From: Amphiura filiformis
Lineage: Eukaryota; Echinodermata; Ophiuroidea; Amphilepidida; Amphiuridae
Assembly (NCBI RefSeq): GCF_039555335.1
Contig: NC_092646.1
Coordinates: 32,742,880 to 32,806,879, forward strand
Direction: 5' to 3'
DNA length: 64,000 nucleotides
The notes under the pieces were generated by a model. The model saw only the letters and a program-made list of their open reading frames with translations. It was not told the origin of the DNA and did no database searches. The position numbers and the translations under genes are program-made. Below, one piece after another: positions 58,984 through 64,000 of this stretch. Positions within the stretch are counted from its first letter, which is position 1; each line of letters opens with the position of its first letter.

Positions 58984-59851
58984 TTACATGTTATTTAAGT
59001 CGCTTTGGGAGTTGATGGTAACGCGTTTATTGCTGTTAGTGATGCAGTGAATTTTCCCATCAATAGACCAGGCAGTTTTCACATCTTCAATGGCTTTGGT
59101 AGCTTTCAACAGTGCTGCGCGTTTAGGAGTTAGATTTTCCGTTATCACGATACCTGTTTTTTTGAGCTTGCTTTTGGTTGTGAAGATCTTATTCCTGATG
59201 TTATAGCTGCAGAATTTCATGATGATCGGCCTAGGGCGCGATGGTGTGTTCTCATCGGTGTTATTAGCGCGATTTGAGCGAACAGGTCCAAGGCGATGTG
59301 TCCGGTCAAGATCTCTTTCGTCAAGCTTGATTTTGAGACGCTCACTGATGGTATCCATGACGATCTGGTCAGTAGATTCCTTTGTTTTCTCCGGGATGCC
59401 ATGGAGTAACAGACAGTTTCTCCTAGAATATTGCTCCAGATTGTCGAGCTTGGTTTCTAGGCTGTCTACTTGCTTGGCTGCGTTGTTAACTTGCAGTTGC
59501 AGGTCGTCTATGGTGTCATCTTGTCTCTTGATGTCGAAAGACACCGATGCATACACATCCTGCTTCACTTCTTCAGCCATCTCATCTTTCAAGGCCTCTT
59601 TTAACTTTTCTGACACCGTTTTGAGTAGTGGCGGTGACCCAATAATGCAGGCTGCTATCGTGTCCGCAAGATTTTGAAGAAGTTCAGGGTCTGATGTTAA
59701 TATTAACTTGTTGGCTGGCTAGCTTAGCTTGTGGAGTGGCCGCTACCGTACCGGGTTCGGTACCATGGGCGCCATCTTGGTCAGTCAGTGATGGTTTTGA
59801 AGCTGACTTTTTCTTCATTTGCCTTGTTTCCACAGCTTTATCTCCACTCAT
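58984..59851 (-). pseudogene. LINE ORF1 (coiled coil plus RRM-like RNA-binding protein), one frame break
   Basis: Reading from ATG at 59851 (MSGDKAVETRQMKKK) a basic N terminus leads to a frame change near 59695. The main frame continues with a heptad-rich coiled coil (VNNAAKQVDSLETKLDNLEQ) and then YSRRNCLLLHGIPE, an RRM-like core. The C-terminal part has RPRPIIMKFCSYNIRNKIF, ending SDLNNM at 58984. This is the nucleic-acid-chaperone ORF1 type of L1/CR1/L2-like LINEs. The stop codon TAA lies inside AACAT|GTAAGTG, a consensus splice donor. Confidence 0.8.
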
Positions 59852-59965
59852 GATGTTGTCTGGTGAGAAGCTTTGATATCTAGATGTAACGATGATATCA
59901 ATTTAAGCAGCCAAAGTGTAAAGTTTGAGGTTTTTAGTACTCCGTATCGGACGATCTAAAAAAAC

Positions 59966-60575
59966 ATGTCCGACACCATCAATCGATCGATATGTGGCAT
60001 ACAGCAAGCGATAGCATATGACGAAGTTGAATTTAGAAACACCGCAAGTTGTGAAACGTATTACTCCAATTTGTCCACAGTGCTAAATATGTCCGGACTC
60101 AACGACAGTTGCTTCAAAGTTGTGTCGCCTCTTGGAATGGGAATACGCATGGATCTTCTCGAGGTGGACCGAGATTGGTCTATATATGACTACTTTTATA
60201 TAATGCCTGACAAAAGCAGGCGAGATTGTGAAGAAGGAGTTGTTGCATTTGTAAGCGAGGCAAAACCGTGTAGCGCGGTATTTAACTCAACCGCGGTAGA
60301 AGTTCATCTCAGAGCATCAGTTACTCTGCAATTTATGATCTATCCTATGCAAGAAAACACGCTGGTACCGATAGTTTGTAACTTCTCTGATGTCGGTCGA
60401 AATCGCGATGGTAAATCTTGCGGTAATCTACAACATTTTGACGGGATTCATACGATCACCCGTAGCATCACATCCTATCGCGACATGTTGGAACAACACC
60501 CATCTTTAACGTTGACATTCCCAGACCCATATTTTGATGTTAGTGAATTGCCATCATTGCATTTACCGGTATCAG
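59966..60575 (+). CDS. CUB-like extracellular domain exon (5' exon of a gene continuing beyond the window or undetected)
   Basis: An open frame from ATG at 59966 runs 203 codons to a donor, TATCAG|GTAGGT. Codon usage and the many N-glycosylation sequons (NRS, NLS, NMS, NDS, NST, NFS) suggest real extracellular coding sequence. The segment DSCFKVVSPLGMGIRMDLL, then YDYFYIMPD and two later cysteines (about residues 87 and 101), fits a CUB domain: C...V.sP.G..I...., a YDY-x-x-I core and a second disulphide. No signal peptide follows the ATG and an in-frame stop lies at 59957-59959. Either the first exon is non-classical or the true acceptor is internal (GGCATACAG at about 60005). No downstream exon was found before 64000. 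Function unknown. Confidence 0.6.
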
Positions 60576-60996
60576 GTAGGTTGAATATTTAGTAATGCTT
60601 ATTGTTAAAAATTGAGTTTTATTAGGTTCAGATTTCACTACATGTTATATTAAACAAAATATAATTTATATACCTTCTTGTACCTTCCAATTGATACATC
60701 TATGTCATGCCGGGAAATAAAAATATGTTACTGACATTTGACATAATGTTTATCCTATTTGAGTATCATTCTTTACTAACCAAACAAAGCTTATATCAAC
60801 CCCGATATAAAATAGTAACATTTTCGTAGAAAATCAGACGTAACCAGGTTTATGTACTGCGTAGGAGGAATTTTGATACAAGCTTTGTGTCGCTTTGATA
60901 ACATCACTCATTGAATAATAATGATTTATAATATCTAAATCAAATTTAGAGTTTACAGAGACATAGGTCAATCGCATTTGAATTTCACAGGAGCTA
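60576..60996. other. Presumed intron start, no feature
   Basis: AT-rich sequence between the CUB-like exon and the foldback element. Confidence 0.4.
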
Positions 60997-61373
60997 CCCA
61001 GCAAACACAAAAACGTTTTAAAACCGTTTGAAACAGGTTATATTTTGGGTTTTGGTTTACGTAAAAACGTTTTAAGAACATTAAATGTCGGGCTATATAA
61101 AGGTCATGAAAACGTTTTAAAACGTTTTGTATGAAAACACACTGCAACAATATTTTTGAAATGTTTTCAAAATATTATTGTAAACTATTTTTTGCAAATA
61201 TTTTGTCAATACTAAAATAACATTATGTTAAAATATTTGCAGTAGGTTATCAAAACGTTTTTTAATGTTTTGAAAACGTTTTATACCCTTTGTATAACCC
61301 GACATTTAAACGTTTTCTGACAACCTTTTATAACCATTTGCGAATGATGTCAAAACGTTTTGTGTTTGCTGGG
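60997..61373. mobile_element. CCCAGCAAACACAAAA foldback element, complete copy (377 bp)
   Basis: The ends CCCAGCAAACACAAAAACG and CGTTTTGTGTTTGCTGGG are inverted, and TA flanks both sides (60995-60996, 61374-61375). Internal AAAACGTTTT words and TGTCGGG(C/T)TATATAAAGG occur in both orientations. It is non-autonomous. Other copies lie at 869-1145, 35073-35729 and, diverged, 61435-61630. Confidence 0.9.
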
Positions 61374-61434
61374 TATATGCAAAATATATTCTTTTTATAA
61401 TTAGGATGTTGTATACATCAACATACCCCCCACA

Positions 61435-61630
61435 CACAAACATACAAATGTTCTTAAAACGTTATAAACGTGTTATGATCAGGTTTTGCTTTTATTCAAA
61501 ACGTTATAATAACATTTAATAATTGTGAGGTCATATAAAGGTCATAACAATATTTTTTGAAATGTTTTATAATGAAAAAACACTACAACGCCATTTTAAA
61601 AATGTTGTCAAAATGTTATTGTAAATGATA
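61435..61630. mobile_element. Diverged relative of the CCCAGCAAAC element
   Basis: It shares the order AAACGTTATAA, AATAACATTTAATAA, GTCATATAAAGGTCATAACA and TGTCAAAATGTTATTGTAAA with the preceding element but lacks its termini. Confidence 0.5.
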
Positions 61631-61659
61631 TAACTCATACAAAGTTAATTGTCATTTCA

Positions 61660-62425
61660 TTGCACGGTCTATTGCCATTTGGTCTAATACCATTTGGTCT
61701 AATTCCCGTTTAGTCTATATTCAATTGGTCTATTATCAGAAAGGCTAATTGCCACCTAGTCTAATAATTGAATACATGAATCCAAAACCCACCCAAGTCC
61801 ATGGGAAGTGATTTTGAGAAAAAAAACCTGTGTATCATTTTAATTCCTTAAGTTAGATTTACCTGGTCAATATGGTAAGTTGCACGTGCAAATGGGTGGG
61901 TTAAACTGTATTAGGTATGACGATTAGCATTTCAGGGACTTCGTGGGGTTGATTTTAAATTCTGGAATTGGGTGGTTTTTTGAATCATATACTAAGACAA
62001 TAATGTTGGAATGAGATTACCACTAGTAAGATAATACAAAATAAAGCACACAGTTATGTATAATGTTGATAAGCATTCTGCCATGTAATATAAACCACAC
62101 ACTTTCCTTGATTAAACCCATTTTTTTAAAGTCACTCTCCAGCAATGAATATGTTACAAGTGGACTTTTATACATACTGGATTTCAATCAATGTGCTACA
62201 AGGCTCAAATCATGGACTTAGGTTGATTCTTTCATACATGCTATCTTTCACATGCTCAATAGACACAGAGGATGAATTTGAGTTGTTCTTTCATACATAT
62301 GACAGGCATATGTATAGCAACACTTTCTCATGCTTAACTCAATTTGGCCAAAGTATGGACTTGGGTGGCTTTTGTATTCATATATTCAATTATATAGTCT
62401 AATGTCCATTTAGTCTAATAATAGG
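61660..62425. mobile_element. Foldback element with subterminal CCATTTGGTCTAATA tandem repeats
   Basis: About seven degenerate 14-15-mers (CCATTTGGTCTAATA) form the left end. The inner left word AATTGAATACATGAATCC, with CCCACCCAAGTCCATGG, is mirrored by ATGGACTTGGGTGGC and TATTCATATATTCAATT at the right, followed by GTCTAATGTCCATTTAGTCT. Another end of the same family begins at 63870. Confidence 0.65.
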
Positions 62426-63869
62426 TATATCACCTCAAAAATAATCACAGCAGAAACGCGTTATTTAATGTTCCTACATTATTAAGCTTTATTAAAGCAT
62501 CAAAAATCAAAAAACAGAATTGAAATCGGTCAATGCATTGTGATGTAATGTCAATTTAAAGATGCTCGTAGATGGAATGAAATCCTGCCACAAATGGCTG
62601 TAATGACAAAATTGGCACATTTCGAGATTTTGAAGGTTTATTTGGACGCTTGCTTGAAAAAGCAGCGTTAATTTAAATAGCACATGTTAAATGCCTATCT
62701 TTCCTGACTTCGTTACAGAAAACAAAATTTTAAAATCCATCATTGAATAATTATAATAAATTAATCAAATATACTATTTTAGCCATTTCGGCCAATCTGC
62801 AGACAAATTAAATCTCAAAAATGACTAAGTTCAGCTAATTAATATGCAAAATTGATGCCAATAGAAAACCGTACATGATGTAAAGGTGCGGTTTTTTTGC
62901 ACACATATGTATACAAAGTTCTTTCAATTGATGACAAAAATACACAAAAAGTAATTAATTATGCAAATTAGGTAATTACAGCTAATTATGTATTTATGAT
63001 ATTATTATGCAAATTAGGCATGAGTAATTTTGGGTTTTTTTCAATATTTAATGAACGTCTGTTCATTCATCATAAATCTTTTAAGTATGATCCTGTTATG
63101 AGGTTGAATAAATGAACTGCAGTTAATTATTTAAAAACAATACAAAAAATACAAAGTTTGACATTTTGACGGTGTCTGGAATATAATTTTCATTTTTACT
63201 GTAAACATGGTATGTGTCACCATAACTCAAAGCCAAGTCCGAAAAGTAAAAATAAAAATTCAGTTGCAATGAAACTTTAAATTAACTTTTTGTCATCTGT
63301 ATTAACATGGGAGGACAATCGGTAAAAGGAACATCCAATTTACTGTACCGCGTATACAAAAATAGTATGGCCTTGGACACACACAATGGCTTAGAGCTAT
63401 TGTGGTTTGGAAAATTACTCCCTAAAAATATCATTGATTAATGTTTTGCTTCAACTAGTTTTAGGGAAGTGCTTCATTCGTTGTCGACGGAAATAATATA
63501 CATGCTAAGAAAGATTAGTATTTCAGCTAAATGGTGGTAGGTCCCTTTACTTCAATAGGCCTATATTTACTGATTTATGAGCGATCTTCAAAAAATCCAT
63601 AAAAACAGGCAGTAGCTCTTAAACAAAACAATTTTTAATTTTTGAGGACCCGATGTTAGCCTCGGAAAGGCTTTACACACCATTATATTAAAAATTTAAA
63701 CAATTTGGATGAATGAAGCATATGAGTAAATTCATTTATCGACATGGATGTTTTCTAAAATTGGCCAAATTTGAAGCGCGCCCTTTTCAATTCACTGTTA
63801 TGCTTGCATGCACTGTGTAGCAGAATTATTGTGCAGCCACTGTGACATACCTACTAATAACCAGTATGT
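62426..63869. other. AT-rich sequence, no gene; homeobox/POU-like words at 62810-63020
   Basis: The words AGCTAATTA, TTAATTATGCAAATTAGG and ATTATGCAAATTAGGC cluster within about 200 bp. Nothing else is recognised, and no exon continuing the CUB-like gene could be supported. Confidence 0.4.
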
Positions 63870-64000
63870 ATTCTAACCATATAGTCTAATAACCATTTGG
63901 TCTAAAAAAATTCAATAACCATTTAGTCTAATAACCGTTTGGTCTAATTGCCGTTAGGTCCAATACTCGTGTGTTCTAATAACCAGTTAGTCTAATACCA
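63870..64000. repeat. CCATTTGGTCTAATAA tandem repeats at window end
   Basis: About eight degenerate units (ATAGTCTAATAACCATTTGG, CCATTTAGTCTAATAACCG and similar). Probably the end of a second foldback element of the 61660-62425 family, cut by the window edge. Confidence 0.75.

Larger units (their letters stand above)
49890..59900 (-). mobile_element. CR1/L2-like LINE with a tandem array between ORF1 and ORF2
   Basis: On the minus strand the parts run as follows: ORF1 (59851-58984), a 4.5-kb tandem array, ORF2 with endonuclease and reverse transcriptase (53861 to 50750), an untranslated region of about 0.8 kb, and a (CTGAA)n tail at 49926-49894. Tandem short-repeat tails in place of poly-A are typical of CR1/L2-related LINEs. 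ORF2 has about four frame breaks and ORF1 one, so this copy is dead. That ORF1 and ORF2 belong to one element is inferred from order, strand and a matching clade style; two elements flanking a satellite is the alternative. Confidence 0.7.

Noticed and set aside
60990..61380. Exons downstream of the CUB-like exon
   Set aside because: The open frames here lie within the CCCAGCAAAC foldback element.

Overview
This is a eukaryotic, AT-rich, repeat-dense window from an animal genome. Evidence: phase-conserved spliced exons, LDLa/LRR/7TM receptor architecture, non-LTR retrotransposons with animal-type domains, tRNA-derived SINEs and many foldback elements. A marine invertebrate, perhaps an echinoderm or hemichordate, fits best. 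That placement is inference from receptor type and repeat style only; nothing here proves it.

Layout. Positions 1288-16384 (+) hold a leucine-rich-repeat GPCR of the relaxin-receptor / GRL101 type. There is an isolated LDL-receptor class A exon at 1288-1401, five LRR exons between 12120 and 14840 (four exactly 72 nt, one 84 nt), and a terminal exon 15281-16384 with the cysteine hinge and all seven helices. The terminal exon has a one-base reading-frame break in TM3. Introns are packed with mobile elements, including a decayed R2-type LINE (6.7-10 kb, minus) and a hAT element with a perfect 8-bp target duplication. Some exons linking the LDLa and LRR parts were not found. Positions 18-20.7 kb hold an RTE-type LINE endonuclease split by a 1.2-kb insertion. 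Positions 23.35-26.0 kb and 38.76-42.28 kb are two copies of a segmental duplication. Each carries an intact single-exon class A peptide-type GPCR on the minus strand, about 85% identical in protein and both lacking the TM6 tryptophan. Between them lie a palindrome-bearing satellite (26.3-28.9 kb), several TTAA-flanked non-autonomous elements and a 3.5-kb giant inverted repeat (33.7-37.2 kb). Positions 42.3-49.9 kb are SINEs, foldback elements and simple repeats. Positions 49.9-59.9 kb (minus) hold a CR1/L2-like LINE whose ORF1 and ORF2 are separated by about 4.5 kb of a two-type tandem array; most array units contain an AG|GT element resembling a recursive splice site. At 59966-60575 (+) an exon encodes a CUB-like extracellular domain. 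The rest, to 64 kb, is foldback repeats and AT-rich DNA.

The host genes are thus three GPCRs and one CUB-like protein. The receptors share no visible pathway beyond being cell-surface receptors. Most of the remaining sequence that can be classified is mobile-element derived. The most unusual structures are the array inside the LINE, the LGR with its TM3 break, the toggle-switch-lacking receptor pair, and the satellite of 22-bp palindromes upstream of only one receptor copy.
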